From Flavobacteriaceae bacterium MAR_2009_75 (lineage in GTDB: Bacteria; Bacteroidota; Bacteroidia; Flavobacteriales; Flavobacteriaceae): DNA of 64,000 bases. The notes beneath the pieces are model-generated. The model saw only the letters and a list, made by a program, of their open reading frames with translations, had not been told where the DNA came from and made no database searches. Positions 35,824-45,870 of the stretch are shown here, one piece after another. The stretch is from NCBI GenBank assembly GCA_002813285.1, contig PHTZ01000001.1:1735501-1799500 (forward strand), written 5' to 3'. Numbering within the stretch: the stretch's first letter is position 1; each line of letters begins with the position of its first letter. The translations under genes were made by a program, and so were the position numbers.

Positions 35824-38800
35824 TTAAAATGATAGATTAATACCAAAAGTGAATGTTTTAGGTCTTGGATAGGCCGCCAGATCCACTCCCGGTGCTAAAC
35901 CACCATTGCTGGCTCTTAAGGTATCAGCATCCAAAGAATTCACCTCTGGATCAAATCCGCTATAGTCTGTTATGGTGACCAGATTTGTACCTGTCGCAAA
36001 GACTTGAAGACCGTTTATTCCTATATTATCAGGCAAGGGAACATTATATCTCAATGATATGTTCCTCAACCTAATGTAGCTTCCATCTTCAACCATATAG
36101 TTTGCGACTGCTGGAATAGTTGAATTTATTGATGGGAACCTAATGTCATTGGTTGGGTTTTCTGGTGTCCACCGGTTTTCGTACCACTCAACAGATTGAT
36201 TTCTGTAAGATTCGTTGCCGAATAAACCAGAACTTAATGTCGTTCGTATCGGATTGTATAAATCATTGCCGATAGATCCTTGAACAAAAACGTTCAAGGT
36301 CAAATTTTTATAAGTAAAATCGTTGTTCCATCCAAATAAGAAATCTGGATTTGGATTCCCAATAACTTTTCTGTCTTCATTGGTAATAACCCCATCACCA
36401 TCAACATCTTCAAATTTCCAATGCCCCAGTTGGGTGTCGTTTCTAAAAACAGCAAAGGTAGGATTCCCATCACCGTCAAAGTCACTTTCCTGAATCAGGC
36501 CAATGGCATTCAAACCAAAGAACCGGCCGAATTGTTCTCCCGGTCTGTAAATGTGTCCGCTGCCATAGACATTTACACCCATACCAGGACCAAAAATTTC
36601 TTCGGCGCCGCCCAACTCCAATATTTCAGTATTATACGAAGTGTAATTAAGAGAGCTGTTCCATTGAAAATTATTAGAGTTCACCAACAATGCATCGAGA
36701 TTTAGTTCAATACCCTTGTTCTCTATACTCCCAAAATTGACCAATGCACCTCCAAAACCTGACTGTGAGGGAATTTGAATGCTCTGTAGCAGGTCTTTGG
36801 TAGTTTTTACGAAATAATCAGCGGTGAAATTGATTCGGTTTCTAAATAGACCCAAATCAAGTCCAACGTTAGTTTGTTCCGTGGTTTCCCATTTTAGGTT
36901 CGGGTTGGCAACGCTTTGTGGTATGTACGCTAAACCGGCGGAGTTTCCAATAGAATAAACCGATGTGCCATATCTCGAAAGTGACTGATAGGGGGCTATG
37001 GCCTGACTACCGGTTTCCCCCCAAGAAGCACGTAATTTTAAATTGGAAAGGGTTGCATTATCCTTCAAAAATTCTTCTTCTGATATCCTCCATCCCACAG
37101 CTGCCGAGGGAAAATAGCCCCACTTTTCATTTTCTGCAAAACGCGAGGAACCATCAGCGCGCATAGTTGCCGTAAGCAGATATTTATTTTTAAAGGAATA
37201 ATTAAACCTTGCAAAACCGGATTGCAGAGTACTTTGAGAACGATTGGAGCCTACAACTGGTATTCCGGTGGCAACTCCAAAGTTATCAAACCCCAATAAT
37301 TGTATATCAAAATCATTTACATTTAAAGAGGTGCCATAGTTGTTGAACTCACTGTACTCCGCCCCTAAGGTTGCAGAGAATTCATGGTCTTCCCCAAATT
37401 GGTCGGTGTAGGTCAAATAGTTGCTTACAATATAGTCGTATGCCCTACTATTTCCTGAGGAACCGACGGCATTTGACAATAAACCACCTGCTACAGTTGA
37501 TGGCGTAAAAATATCTCTAGTTCTTAGCCTAAAGTTTAGGCCTCCATTAAATGTATAGGACAAGTTGTCTGTTATTTTCAGGGTACCCTCAACATTCCCC
37601 AGTATGTTTGTCAAAAAATCCCTATCATCCTGTTCGGTAACTTCTAAATAGGGGTTAACAAATTGTATGCCTTCACCAGTAAAACCAGAAAAATCTAAAG
37701 TGGGCACTATCGGTTCAGCAAAAAGCGCATTAAAAATAGGTCCTGCCCCATAAGGAAATGCTCTGCTATCAGTAACTGACCTAAAGTTCTGGGTTTGGGT
37801 ACCGTTCAAACTGAATTTTAAGTTTAGCTTATCGTCCCAAGCATCTAAATCTAGATTTGCCCTTACGCTTCCCCTCTTGAATTGTGAATTTATAATAACA
37901 CCTTCATCATTTAACATATTTCCCGAAATAAAAAAACGTGCATTTTCTCCGCCCCCTGAAATATTTAACCCATATTCTTGGCGTATTCCAGTTCTTACTA
38001 TTTCTTCAACCCAATCGAATCCTTGTCCCTCATATTGCTCAGGATTGGAAAAAGGCAATGGGTTTCCAAGAGCAGCGTTTGCCTCATTTCTATACTCTGC
38101 ATAATCCCGTCCTTTCAAAACTTCATAGGGAGTTTCTACAGTTGAAAAACTTACGTTCGAATACAAATCAAAAGAAGTTTCCCCAGTTTTACCTCTCTTT
38201 GTTGTAATCAATATAACTCCGTTTGCTCCCCTGGATCCATAAATGGCTGTTGCAGAAGCATCTTTCAATACTTCTAGGTTTTCTATCTCCTGTGGATTGA
38301 AATTTGGTGACCCACTGATCGGAATACCGTCAATGACGTATAAGGGGGAATTGTCTCCAGATATGGAGTTGTTTCCCCTAATTCTAATACTGGCTGGTGC
38401 TCCCGGTTCTCCAGAGGCAGATGTCACCAATACTCCGCTACTTCTTCCCTGAAGTACTTGGTCGACACTGTTAAAAACGGCTTTTTCCAATTCTTCACTA
38501 CCAACCGAAGCAACTGCTCCGGTTATATCGGATTTCTTTTGGCTACCGTAACCTATTACCACGACTTCATCAAGGTTTTGAGCATCTTCTTGCAGTATTA
38601 CATCGATTAATTTTTTTGCGCCAACTACTTCCTCTTTGGCGCTAAAACCAACATAGGAAAAAACTAAAACATTAGCCCCACTAATCAATTGAATTTGATA
38701 ATTTCCGTCAAAATCAGATTGTACACCGTTGGTTGTCCCTTTTTGAACTACAGTTGCCCCAGGCAATGGTTCTCCGTCAGCACCGGTGATTGTTCCAGTC

Positions 38801-38895
38801 ACTGTTTTTCCAGTTTGTGAGAAAGTTAAAAAACAGGTCAGCATAAAAATGGGGACAAGCCATTTTTTAAATTTTTGTTTGAAAATGGTTCTCAT
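35824..38895 (-). CDS. SusC-like TonB-dependent outer-membrane transporter
   Basis: 1,023 residues. The signal peptide ends near FLTFSQ. The carboxypeptidase-regulatory-like domain (VTGTITGADGEPLPGA; DFDGNYQIQL), the TonB-box-type segment NLDEVVVIGYGSQKKS (near 106-121) and the plug motif GSRGANGVILITTKRG (near 217-233) are followed by the barrel, which ends in a FTFGINLSF strand. Pairs with the SusD downstream (20-bp gap). The promoter region carries PUL box 7, 69 bp before the start. The first 120 residues align closely with the remnant at 39877-40242, evidence for duplication and loss of a neighbouring copy. Confidence 0.95.
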   Translation of the reverse strand: MRTIFKQKFKKWLVPIFMLTCFLTFSQTGKTVTGTITGADGEPLPGATVVQKGTTNGVQSDFDGNYQIQLISGANVLVFSYVGFSAKEEVVGAKKLIDVILQEDAQNLDEVVVIGYGSQKKSDITGAVASVGSEELEKAVFNSVDQVLQGRSSGVLVTSASGEPGAPASIRIRGNNSISGDNSPLYVIDGIPISGSPNFNPQEIENLEVLKDASATAIYGSRGANGVILITTKRGKTGETSFDLYSNVSFSTVETPYEVLKGRDYAEYRNEANAALGNPLPFSNPEQYEGQGFDWVEEIVRTGIRQEYGLNISGGGENARFFISGNMLNDEGVIINSQFKRGSVRANLDLDAWDDKLNLKFSLNGTQTQNFRSVTDSRAFPYGAGPIFNALFAEPIVPTLDFSGFTGEGIQFVNPYLEVTEQDDRDFLTNILGNVEGTLKITDNLSYTFNGGLNFRLRTRDIFTPSTVAGGLLSNAVGSSGNSRAYDYIVSNYLTYTDQFGEDHEFSATLGAEYSEFNNYGTSLNVNDFDIQLLGFDNFGVATGIPVVGSNRSQSTLQSGFARFNYSFKNKYLLTATMRADGSSRFAENEKWGYFPSAAVGWRISEEEFLKDNATLSNLKLRASWGETGSQAIAPYQSLSRYGTSVYSIGNSAGLAYIPQSVANPNLKWETTEQTNVGLDLGLFRNRINFTADYFVKTTKDLLQSIQIPSQSGFGGALVNFGSIENKGIELNLDALLVNSNNFQWNSSLNYTSYNTEILELGGAEEIFGPGMGVNVYGSGHIYRPGEQFGRFFGLNAIGLIQESDFDGDGNPTFAVFRNDTQLGHWKFEDVDGDGVITNEDRKVIGNPNPDFLFGWNNDFTYKNLTLNVFVQGSIGNDLYNPIRTTLSSGLFGNESYRNQSVEWYENRWTPENPTNDIRFPSINSTIPAVANYMVEDGSYIRLRNISLRYNVPLPDNIGINGLQVFATGTNLVTITDYSGFDPEVNSLDADTLRASNGGLAPGVDLAAYPRPKTFTFGINLSF

Positions 38896-38964
38896 AAATT
38901 TCTTTTGTTAGTTATTACTTCTTTAAATTCTGTTTCAATATTAAAAGATTCATTAACAAAGAGT

Positions 38965-38980
38965 ATCCTGTACTATGCTG
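38965..38980 (-). promoter_or_regulatory. PUL box 7, upstream of the second susC
   Basis: Read on the minus strand: CAGCAT-AGTA-CAGGAT, followed directly by ACTCTTTG, which could overlap a Bacteroidota -7 element (TAnnTTTG, here with one extra base). 69 bp to the start codon. Confidence 0.75.
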
Positions 38981-39125
38981 TTATTATTAATATTTTTTAC
39001 AAATCTTTGCGGATTTAAAAATTTAACGTATGTTAGTTTATTAAAAATGCTATTTTGCCAGTGCTTTAGAATTTTTTCAAGCTTTTTAACAACATTCTCG
39101 AAGTGTATTTTAATTTCAATTTTAT

Positions 39126-39155
39126 AAATAAAAAGGACGGTATAGTATACCGCCC
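39126..39155 (-). terminator. terminator after the SusD remnant
   Basis: GGACGGTA (39135-39142) pairs with TACCGCCC (39148-39155) with one mismatch and a short loop. The minus-strand T-run follows (complement of 39126-39134). It ends the transcript of the decayed SusC/SusD unit and isolates the intact susC promoter. Confidence 0.65.
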
Positions 39156-39185
39156 TCATTAACTTACCAAACTCAAATAAAATAT

Positions 39186-39876
39186 TTAATATCCTGGATT
39201 TTGGGTCAAATTAGCATTTGCGCTCAATGTATTGGCATGAAGCGGCATTCGTATTAAGCCATCGTGCCAAACAGTACCCGCAGCATTTACTGCTGGGCTT
39301 GCATCAAATGCCTCCTTCACATCACCCCAACGCTGGAGGTCATAATATCCTTGGTATTCCATTGCAAGTTCCCATCGTCTTTCCTGTTTGATATCGTCTA
39401 AAGTAACACAACCAAGATTAGCTATCTATGCACGACTTCGTATTTCGTTAACATTTTGTAGGGCAGCACCATCTTTTCCCAACTTTACCTGTGCTTCTGC
39501 CAACATGAGTAAAACATCCGCATAACGAATAAAAACATAATCATTTTCGTGGATAAGCGGTCCATTTCCCCCATCAGAATCAATGTATTTTTATCAAGGA
39601 CATACCCGTTTCATTATCGGTGTAAGAACTCACAAACTCTAAATCAATACCCTCGTTTAGAGTATTATAGGTAATCAAATCACCGTTTCTGTCAATGTAT
39701 TCAAAAGCTAACCAATCCCACCTAGTATCATTGACATCGAATGAATTGTAGTAGGCTTGTAAATACCCAAATTGAACAAAGGAGTTTAATCCACCGTTAA
39801 ATGGGCTGTTAGGAGGTCCATATCTCCATTGGACTAATGTAGCAGTAACAACATTATCGCGAATTACTGAATTATT
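39186..39876 (-). pseudogene. SusD C-terminal remnant
   Basis: Minus-strand reading gives the C-terminal half of a SusD: YADVLLMLAEAQVKLG, the NEIRSRA motif interrupted by a stop, then QERRWELAMEYQGYYDLQRWGDV and the closing LTQNPGY. At least one frameshift (near 39595) and one stop (near 39425) are present. The N-terminal half with signal peptide is missing; the sequence runs directly into a SusC N-terminus at about 39877. It is clearly related to the intact SusD at 34304. Confidence 0.85.
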
Positions 39877-40242
39877 TTAGATTCCTTTTGTGACCCATAA
39901 CCGACCACCACGACCTCATCAAAGCTTTGGGCATCTTCTTCCAGTACTACATCAATTGAGGACCTATTGCCAACGATTTCTTCCTGGCTGCAAATCCTGC
40001 ATACGAGAGCACCAAAACATTGTACCCGGACACCAATTGGATTTGATAATTTCCATCAAAATCTGCTTGAACTCCATAATTTGTGCCCTTTTGAATTACC
40101 TTTGCCCCGGGCAAAGGTTGTCCGTCGGCACTTAAATTGTTCCTGTTACTATTTTTTCACTTTGTGAAAAACTTAAAAAACAAATCAACATGAAGATGGG
40201 AAAAACAAATCTCTTCAGTTTTTCTTTAAAAAAGTTTCTCAT
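39877..40242 (-). pseudogene. SusC N-terminal remnant
   Basis: Starts at ATG 40240-40242 with a signal peptide like that of the intact SusC (FPIFMLICFLSFSQ). A frameshift follows VTGTI, then ADGQPLPGAKVIQKGT and DFDGNYQIQL are intact, then a second frameshift leads into the TonB-box segment FDEVVVVGYGSQKES. The plug and barrel are absent: the frame joins SusD C-terminal sequence. An internal deletion of roughly 3.5-4 kb between paired genes is the simplest explanation. A weak PUL box (40312-40327) remains upstream. Confidence 0.85.
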
Positions 40243-41022
40243 AATTTTGTTAGTTAGTTAATATTTCTATGATATTTTTCTTCAATGATAAGACACTAAC
40301 ATATAATTATCATCCTGTGCTTTCCAGTTTTATGATTCCAAGTTTATCCCCTATTTTGGACTTGATATTTATGATGGTATGTTAGAAAAAAGTTGATTAT
40401 CAGAATTGACTTTTTAAAGATGTCTATCCCAGAAAAAGAGCTTACAAAGAAGTTCTTACAGAGAGGCCGACGAGCCTAGCTATGCCAAGAGTGACGCCAC
40501 TGAGGTGTATAGAGGATTAGAACTGAAAATTCAGCAATAGGTGATCAGTGCAAAGAGGTGAAAAATTGTGCAAGAAAAGCTTCACCTAAAAAGGTTGGGG
40601 TTAGTTTCCAATTTCTTAAGACATAAGGGCCTATTGGAACAATCAATGAATAAAAAGTAAGGTGCTAGGAAATTGTAGTGGCAGAACCTTTCAGCGAGAG
40701 CTTGAAGGTCCAGTGGGAGTATTATCAATACGTAGCTTTAGAACCAAAGGGTAATTAGGCATATTTTATTGTTTGGAGGCCAGGTACATTAGAAATAGGA
40801 AAAATTCTACATTGCATTGCAAACCATAAAGGAATTTGAAAACAAAATGTTTAATAAAAAAGGGCTTAATAACCTTTCCATAATTGTCTATTTATTTGTT
40901 GCAAATCCATACTGATTTATATAAAAAAAGCAACCTGCATAGATTTGAAATTATGCAGGTTACATTTATTGTATCTTTTATTTACAGCAAGATACCAGAC
41001 TACTACAAACACAATGATATTC
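40243..41022. other. 780-bp non-coding region
   Basis: No intact gene. Near the SusC remnant it contains CTGGAA-AGCA-CAGGAT (minus strand, 40312-40327), a degenerate PUL box with only the proximal half conserved. The middle (40420-40830) has many stops and no recognisable product. The right end holds the terminator of the G8 gene. Confidence 0.5.
40921..40961 (-). terminator. strong terminator of the G8/beta-helix gene
   Basis: AACCTGCATA (40932-40941) pairs perfectly with TATGCAGGTT (40952-40961) around a 10-base loop. On the minus strand the stem is followed by C and a run of seven Ts. It lies 62 bp beyond the stop codon at 41023. Confidence 0.85.
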
Positions 41023-44000
41023 CTAGTTTTTAAGTAATTTATAAACCTTTACCTCATTGCGGTTATTTGGATTTATTATACGAAGTAGATAAATTCCCGG
41101 CACTAATGAACTAACATCGATTTTACTTTCATTTATTTTTAATTGCTTTCTCATTTGAAATACACCTGAAAGATCAAGAACTTCAACAACCATATCTGAA
41201 GAGGTACCAGAAATAGACAGAATATTGCTAACAGGGTTAGGGTAAATAGCCATTTGATTATCACCCTGGATATCTTCACTATCTTCACTGAAAACGCTAG
41301 TATTAATTTTAAGGCTATTAGAACATGCATTTTCAATAAAATTTGCACCTCGAACAAAATCAATCCAAGTATGAAAAGAACCCGATGGGTCTGTCGGAAG
41401 GTCGATTCTTAATTTGGTTATGGTCTGATTCTGCCATTCTGGATTACTAGCAAGATTAAACGTAAAATCCTGATAGTTTCCCGTTACAATACTTGAAGTA
41501 ACAGATTTGTTTGCTGAAAAATTAGGACTGCTTGACGTTGCCCAGAATAATTGAAATGTTCCATTCGTCACCTGAGACTTTCCCCTTATCACAATAGAAG
41601 ATAGTTCATTAGCATTAAAGTTTAATCCATCTTTTATGATGTTGGGGTCGTTAAAGTTATCTACTCTTAAAAGATATTCTTCTTGTTGAGTGATTACTTG
41701 GGCACTAATATGATTAGCAGGCAAGAAACCCTGATTTGAACTGATAAAGTCATAGCTGAAGTCCCCAGCATCATTATCTGACATACAAACATTGGACTCT
41801 TCTGTTTGTGTAAGCCCATCTCCATCGTTATCGGCTGTAGGATTCGTAACCACAGTGGTTACCAACCTATCTATGTTAAAGAGATAACCACTTCCTCCAA
41901 CAAACACCAACTTTAGAGTTTGGGAGCCAGCATCTAAACTAATTTGGGTACTGTATGCCTGATAATTGTGCCAAGCACCATTGACTGGAACAGTTACAGA
42001 TCCTTTTAAGACGTTATCGGAATAGATTTCAACTGTCCCACCCGACCCGGCACTTGAGGCCAACATATCTAAATCATAGGTTCCAGCAGCTGCATTCACA
42101 AGGTATTCTGTATAATCCCCGTTCAGGATGAAGCCTAGATTTTGATTACCTCCGCCTCCAGGTGTATTTTCGGTGTTTACACTACCAGATTTAGTGGCAA
42201 AAGCTTCAGCTTCAATATTTCCCGGCAAATTTATAGCCGTTGTTGAAGTTCCCGGAGTAAAATCGTTGACTGTACAGGGCAGAACAGGGGGTTGATAGCT
42301 TCCATTATTATCCCATTTTAAGAAAAACTCTCTTCTACCAGCATCACCAATATCTCTAAGTTTCATGTATACATCACCATTTGGCTCTATATAATACGCA
42401 AGGTCCGTTGCAGATTCTACAGCTGCTTGTGAAGTTACCTTAGGAAAAGTAAAACCTGCACCATCTATTCTGAAATTTGTAAACTTTCCAAAATTTTTAA
42501 GCTTTACAAGTGCTAAATCCCCATCATCACCATAATCCCAAATCATATGAATGTTGCTACTTGGGGTATTACTGAAATGAAATGTATAGGTAAAACCTTC
42601 ATTAACAATAAGTGGAAACTTATATGTTCCAGCATCTTGTTCTTTTCCCTTATCAATAAAACATGCATCTGCTGTTCCCGGCTTCGTACGAGATACCGAA
42701 ATATCGGTATCATCGTTTATTTGCCGAATCCATAGCCCAGAAAAAGAATAGTCAGAACGAGCAGCTTTGTACCATGAGGGGTGTCTATATTCATGACCAT
42801 CGGTCAAGAAAGGGATATCTCTGACGATAGTGCTAGGTTTTCCAGTAAGAGATCCATCTAAGTCCTTAAAAAAATGGCCTATTTTTCTAGCACGGTCTTT
42901 TGCAGGGTTTTCATCATTATATCTAAATGAAAAAGGTTCGGTAAAACCTTTGGTAATGCCTTGGTAAGTAGGGTTAAAGTTCTCTGTAGCCCCTCCATTT
43001 CCTTCTGGTGAAATCATTAAGGCATTAGCCTGGTTCCAGGTTTCAAAATGACAATTGATGTGCCTACCTGGGCCATCATAAAACCTGTAAAATGAACGGG
43101 TACCCGTAAATACCCCGAAGCCAGAATCAGCATTAAACAAACAGTTTTCCAATGTGATGTCCGAGGCTAACATGGTTACAATGATATTGTCCGTAAAAAT
43201 ACAATCTTGAAATACAACATATTTTTCAGCTGATATGGCTCCACCCCCAATACCTGTATAAATGGCTTGATGATTACCATAAAATATCCCATTCCTGAAA
43301 TATTGATTGGTATTGACGTTCCATCCTTTATTTCTAATAATAGAGTGGTCCGTAGTTAATCCATCAAATATATCCCAACCATTCTTACAATTATGAGCCA
43401 CAAATCCATCAAAACTACCTAATGGCTCTGTCCAAGGGCTTTGCCCATTATATTGTGGCAAGATAGCACTTAATCCTATCGGGCCTTCTGGGAGAGCAAA
43501 CCAAAACCCCGTTCCATCTGTACCAGCAGCTACATTATTCTCAAAATAGTTATTAGGGTTAGTGATCCAATAGGAGGCCGGTGTTTGGTTTTGAGCTTGC
43601 CTCAATTCATTGTCTGAAGGTGTAACCTCCTCTCCTGGGAGTGGTCTTCTAGTAGATAATACCACATTGTTTTTGATGGTGTTATAGCGCTCTGTACCAT
43701 CTTCAAAGAAAATTCCATGTCCTATATGATCATAAGCGAATACGCCATCCACTGTGACGTATTCAGTTCCATGAATAGTTACGGCCCTGTTGAACGACTT
43801 ATGCACACTGCTGTTTTTCAGATAACTACCCTGCGCATCATCCTCATTGAGGTGCCAGTGAAAAGGATATCTAGCCACTTCTCCCTTTTGACCCATTTTA
43901 TACAATTCAACATTTTCCACATGTGCCGTCGACCCTTTCATCATCATGATATGACCACCAAATCCATCGGCTTCATTTGTGCCACTCATATCTCCTTGGA

Positions 44001-44907
44001 TTTTTATATAATGTGACAACAGTCCTACTTCACCCTGTATTTTAACATTCCAAGTTTTTCCGTCTTCGACTCTTGTGTAGGCTATAGAGTCACCAATATG
44101 TTTGTAATTAAGATTTTGCTCCAGTGTTAGTGTTCTATTATCTACACTGATTTGTGTGATTTTTGCTTCATCCACACGCTCCCAACCACTATTATTTACA
44201 TTAACCAATTCTGTAGCAGTCAATGTTATTTCATCACCAATTTCCCAATCTACCGGCTCAACCAATGTAATTTGATTTGTACCGGCATTTGCAGTAGCTC
44301 CCAAATTAGTCCAGCTCATTTTTTCCTTTCCATGCAGTTCCAAGGCACCACCATTTTTTACCATAATTCCTTTATAGCTTGGAGCTGGGCTCTGCACTTT
44401 ACTTCCAAGTAATGTAATTTGGCATCTTACCAATTCAGGGCCACCCTCGTTTGCATAATAGGGTTGGGCTTCCGTACCAATTTCCATCAATCCACCATTT
44501 TCAACGGTTATACCCTGAGTTTTCAAGTCAATCCAGGCTCCTCCAGATTGCCAATTAACGGCATTTAATGTCCCATCAATCCTTATTGTTTTTGCACGAC
44601 ATATTCCTACAAGCGTTACTGTTCTGCCAGCGGGAATAATCACATCATCATTTTGAGAAGGCAATTGGTTTCCGGGCCAAATGCCAGGGTCCGACCATAA
44701 CCCATCGGCCACAGGTTGTATAACAGCTAGATTGGCTGGTTGTATATTGTCAATTTTCGATTTAATCCCTGAATGAGAGATTTCTGTGTCATTGGCAATA
44801 ATCTTGTTAACAAACAATGAAGTAAAAACCAATATGTTCACTACCACAAAATTGTAATTCCTAACAAGATTTCTCGGCAAAAAATTCGAAGTAAATTTTT
44901 TTTTCAT
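41023..44907 (-). CDS. type IX-secreted G8-domain / right-handed beta-helix protein with CBM6
   Basis: 1,294 residues. A signal region lies near 20-38, then a G8 domain (about 66-190; DGLWSDPGIWPGNQLP, VIIPAGRTV) and a long right-handed beta-helix (about 290-640) with HWHLNEDDAQGSYLKNSSVH and successive N/D-rich turns. Domains of unknown type follow, then a CBM6-like module (about 893-1030; NIEAEAFATKSG, GDYTEYLVNAAAGTYDL, LFNIDRL), a DNDGDGLTQTEE calcium-type linker and a further sandwich. The C-terminus is a type IX sorting domain (AIYPNPVSN near 1218; GIYLLRI; KVYKLLKN). G8 plus beta-helix also occurs in the animal hyaluronan-degrading proteins CEMIP/TMEM2. It is the only protein here with a type IX tail, so it is probably on or outside the cell. 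A polymer-cleaving role is inferred. Confidence 0.85.
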   Translation of the reverse strand: MKKKFTSNFLPRNLVRNYNFVVVNILVFTSLFVNKIIANDTEISHSGIKSKIDNIQPANLAVIQPVADGLWSDPGIWPGNQLPSQNDDVIIPAGRTVTLVGICRAKTIRIDGTLNAVNWQSGGAWIDLKTQGITVENGGLMEIGTEAQPYYANEGGPELVRCQITLLGSKVQSPAPSYKGIMVKNGGALELHGKEKMSWTNLGATANAGTNQITLVEPVDWEIGDEITLTATELVNVNNSGWERVDEAKITQISVDNRTLTLEQNLNYKHIGDSIAYTRVEDGKTWNVKIQGEVGLLSHYIKIQGDMSGTNEADGFGGHIMMMKGSTAHVENVELYKMGQKGEVARYPFHWHLNEDDAQGSYLKNSSVHKSFNRAVTIHGTEYVTVDGVFAYDHIGHGIFFEDGTERYNTIKNNVVLSTRRPLPGEEVTPSDNELRQAQNQTPASYWITNPNNYFENNVAAGTDGTGFWFALPEGPIGLSAILPQYNGQSPWTEPLGSFDGFVAHNCKNGWDIFDGLTTDHSIIRNKGWNVNTNQYFRNGIFYGNHQAIYTGIGGGAISAEKYVVFQDCIFTDNIIVTMLASDITLENCLFNADSGFGVFTGTRSFYRFYDGPGRHINCHFETWNQANALMISPEGNGGATENFNPTYQGITKGFTEPFSFRYNDENPAKDRARKIGHFFKDLDGSLTGKPSTIVRDIPFLTDGHEYRHPSWYKAARSDYSFSGLWIRQINDDTDISVSRTKPGTADACFIDKGKEQDAGTYKFPLIVNEGFTYTFHFSNTPSSNIHMIWDYGDDGDLALVKLKNFGKFTNFRIDGAGFTFPKVTSQAAVESATDLAYYIEPNGDVYMKLRDIGDAGRREFFLKWDNNGSYQPPVLPCTVNDFTPGTSTTAINLPGNIEAEAFATKSGSVNTENTPGGGGNQNLGFILNGDYTEYLVNAAAGTYDLDMLASSAGSGGTVEIYSDNVLKGSVTVPVNGAWHNYQAYSTQISLDAGSQTLKLVFVGGSGYLFNIDRLVTTVVTNPTADNDGDGLTQTEESNVCMSDNDAGDFSYDFISSNQGFLPANHISAQVITQQEEYLLRVDNFNDPNIIKDGLNFNANELSSIVIRGKSQVTNGTFQLFWATSSSPNFSANKSVTSSIVTGNYQDFTFNLASNPEWQNQTITKLRIDLPTDPSGSFHTWIDFVRGANFIENACSNSLKINTSVFSEDSEDIQGDNQMAIYPNPVSNILSISGTSSDMVVEVLDLSGVFQMRKQLKINESKIDVSSLVPGIYLLRIINPNNRNEVKVYKLLKN

Positions 44908-44979
44908 GTTCGTAAGAATAAAAAGTTTGTATTATTTTTTTTGTCAACTTTAAAGCTAGGAACTTGTAAGAAAAAGATT

Positions 44980-44995
44980 ATCCTGTACCGTGCTG
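44980..44995 (-). promoter_or_regulatory. PUL box 8, upstream of the G8 gene
   Basis: Read on the minus strand: CAGCAC-GGTA-CAGGAT followed by AATCTTTTT, 72 bp before the start codon. The layout is the same as box 7. Confidence 0.7.
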
Positions 44996-45047
44996 GTCAA
45001 CTCTATATAAAAAAGTTAAAAATTAACGGTCTAACGGCTTAAAAAAG

Positions 45048-45851
45048 CTAATTTTCACCCATAAGGTCTTTGACCAAATCTACCCTTACCTTTGGAAATG
45101 TTCTTGGAAGCTTTCCTTTTGAAACAGCACTTTTAAGCCCTATTCCCTTTGGGATAAATTCTTTGTCCGTTGTTAGTATAAACTTATCCATTTCAAAACC
45201 ATCCTCGCGCATGCTGAACGTCAGCTCATGGACCCCTGGGTTTTTAACATCTAAGTATATCGCCATGGGGATTCCACAATGAACCTCTTTGGTACGTTGC
45301 TTACTACTCCATTTCCATGAATTTTTGCCCTCGCACCATTGCATTCTCTGACCAGTTTCTGGCCATTCGCCATCCAAACCAACATGAATACCATTGTCTT
45401 CAGAACCTGTACTGTAGGCCCTTACCCAAACGTAGTACCGACCAATATTTTCGAAATTCACCTTGTAATGGAGTATCGCCATCTTGCCCGCAACATTAGA
45501 AAAATTTTCTTGGTCTATCAACTTATCTCCATGTGTGGCCCTAGTGTCAGGGAGCAATTCCAGGTATGCACTACCACTGGCTCCCATGCAATGTGGAGCA
45601 TCATCATCCCTTCCAAAGTTGGGCCATACTCCCTTACTGAAAATTACCCATTGCCGTTTCTCATGGAAAGTCTGTTTGTAGAAATGCTCTGCTTCAATAG
45701 CTACTATTCCATTTTTTTCTGCAAAGATGACCTTGTCACTAGTAATCGCGTTGGTTTGTGATGATACATAATTGCTACCTATAGTTAAAGTAAACATGAA
45801 GTGCACTAATTTTACGTATTTCATAGTGTTAATGTTGTATTTCATTTTCAA
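45048..45851 (-). CDS. secreted carbohydrate-binding protein (GH115 C-terminal-domain-like)
   Basis: 267 residues. The start at 45851 or at the in-frame ATG at 45824 (MKYVKLVHF) are both possible; the second gives the cleaner signal peptide, ending near VSSQ. The mature part is one beta-sandwich: GIVAIEAEHFYKQ at the start, LHYKVNFENIGRYYVWVRAYS in the middle and HELTFSMREDGFEMDKFIL at the end. This pattern is seen in the C-terminal domain of GH115 and in related carbohydrate-binding modules, here without any catalytic domain. It is encoded 19 bp after the acetolactate decarboxylase-like gene and 140 bp before the G8 gene. It may bind the polymer or released fragments in the periplasm. Confidence 0.7.
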   Translation of the reverse strand: MKMKYNINTMKYVKLVHFMFTLTIGSNYVSSQTNAITSDKVIFAEKNGIVAIEAEHFYKQTFHEKRQWVIFSKGVWPNFGRDDDAPHCMGASGSAYLELLPDTRATHGDKLIDQENFSNVAGKMAILHYKVNFENIGRYYVWVRAYSTGSEDNGIHVGLDGEWPETGQRMQWCEGKNSWKWSSKQRTKEVHCGIPMAIYLDVKNPGVHELTFSMREDGFEMDKFILTTDKEFIPKGIGLKSAVSKGKLPRTFPKVRVDLVKDLMGEN

Positions 45852-45870
45852 TTTTGATACTGATTATGAC

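Noticed and set aside
11786-38895. The two SusC genes as a recent duplication because both are 1,023 codons
   Set aside because: Their sequences differ throughout, including signal peptide and plug. The equal length is a coincidence. The true duplicate of the second SusC is the remnant at 39877.
39190-39195. ATCCTG half-site near the SusD remnant
   Set aside because: It lies inside the coding motif for QNPGY, which is also present in the intact SusD at 34304. Coding constraint explains it and no second half-site follows.
40420-40830. Possible transposase or regulator remnant
   Set aside because: Short fragments could be read in all frames, but none showed a recognisable motif.
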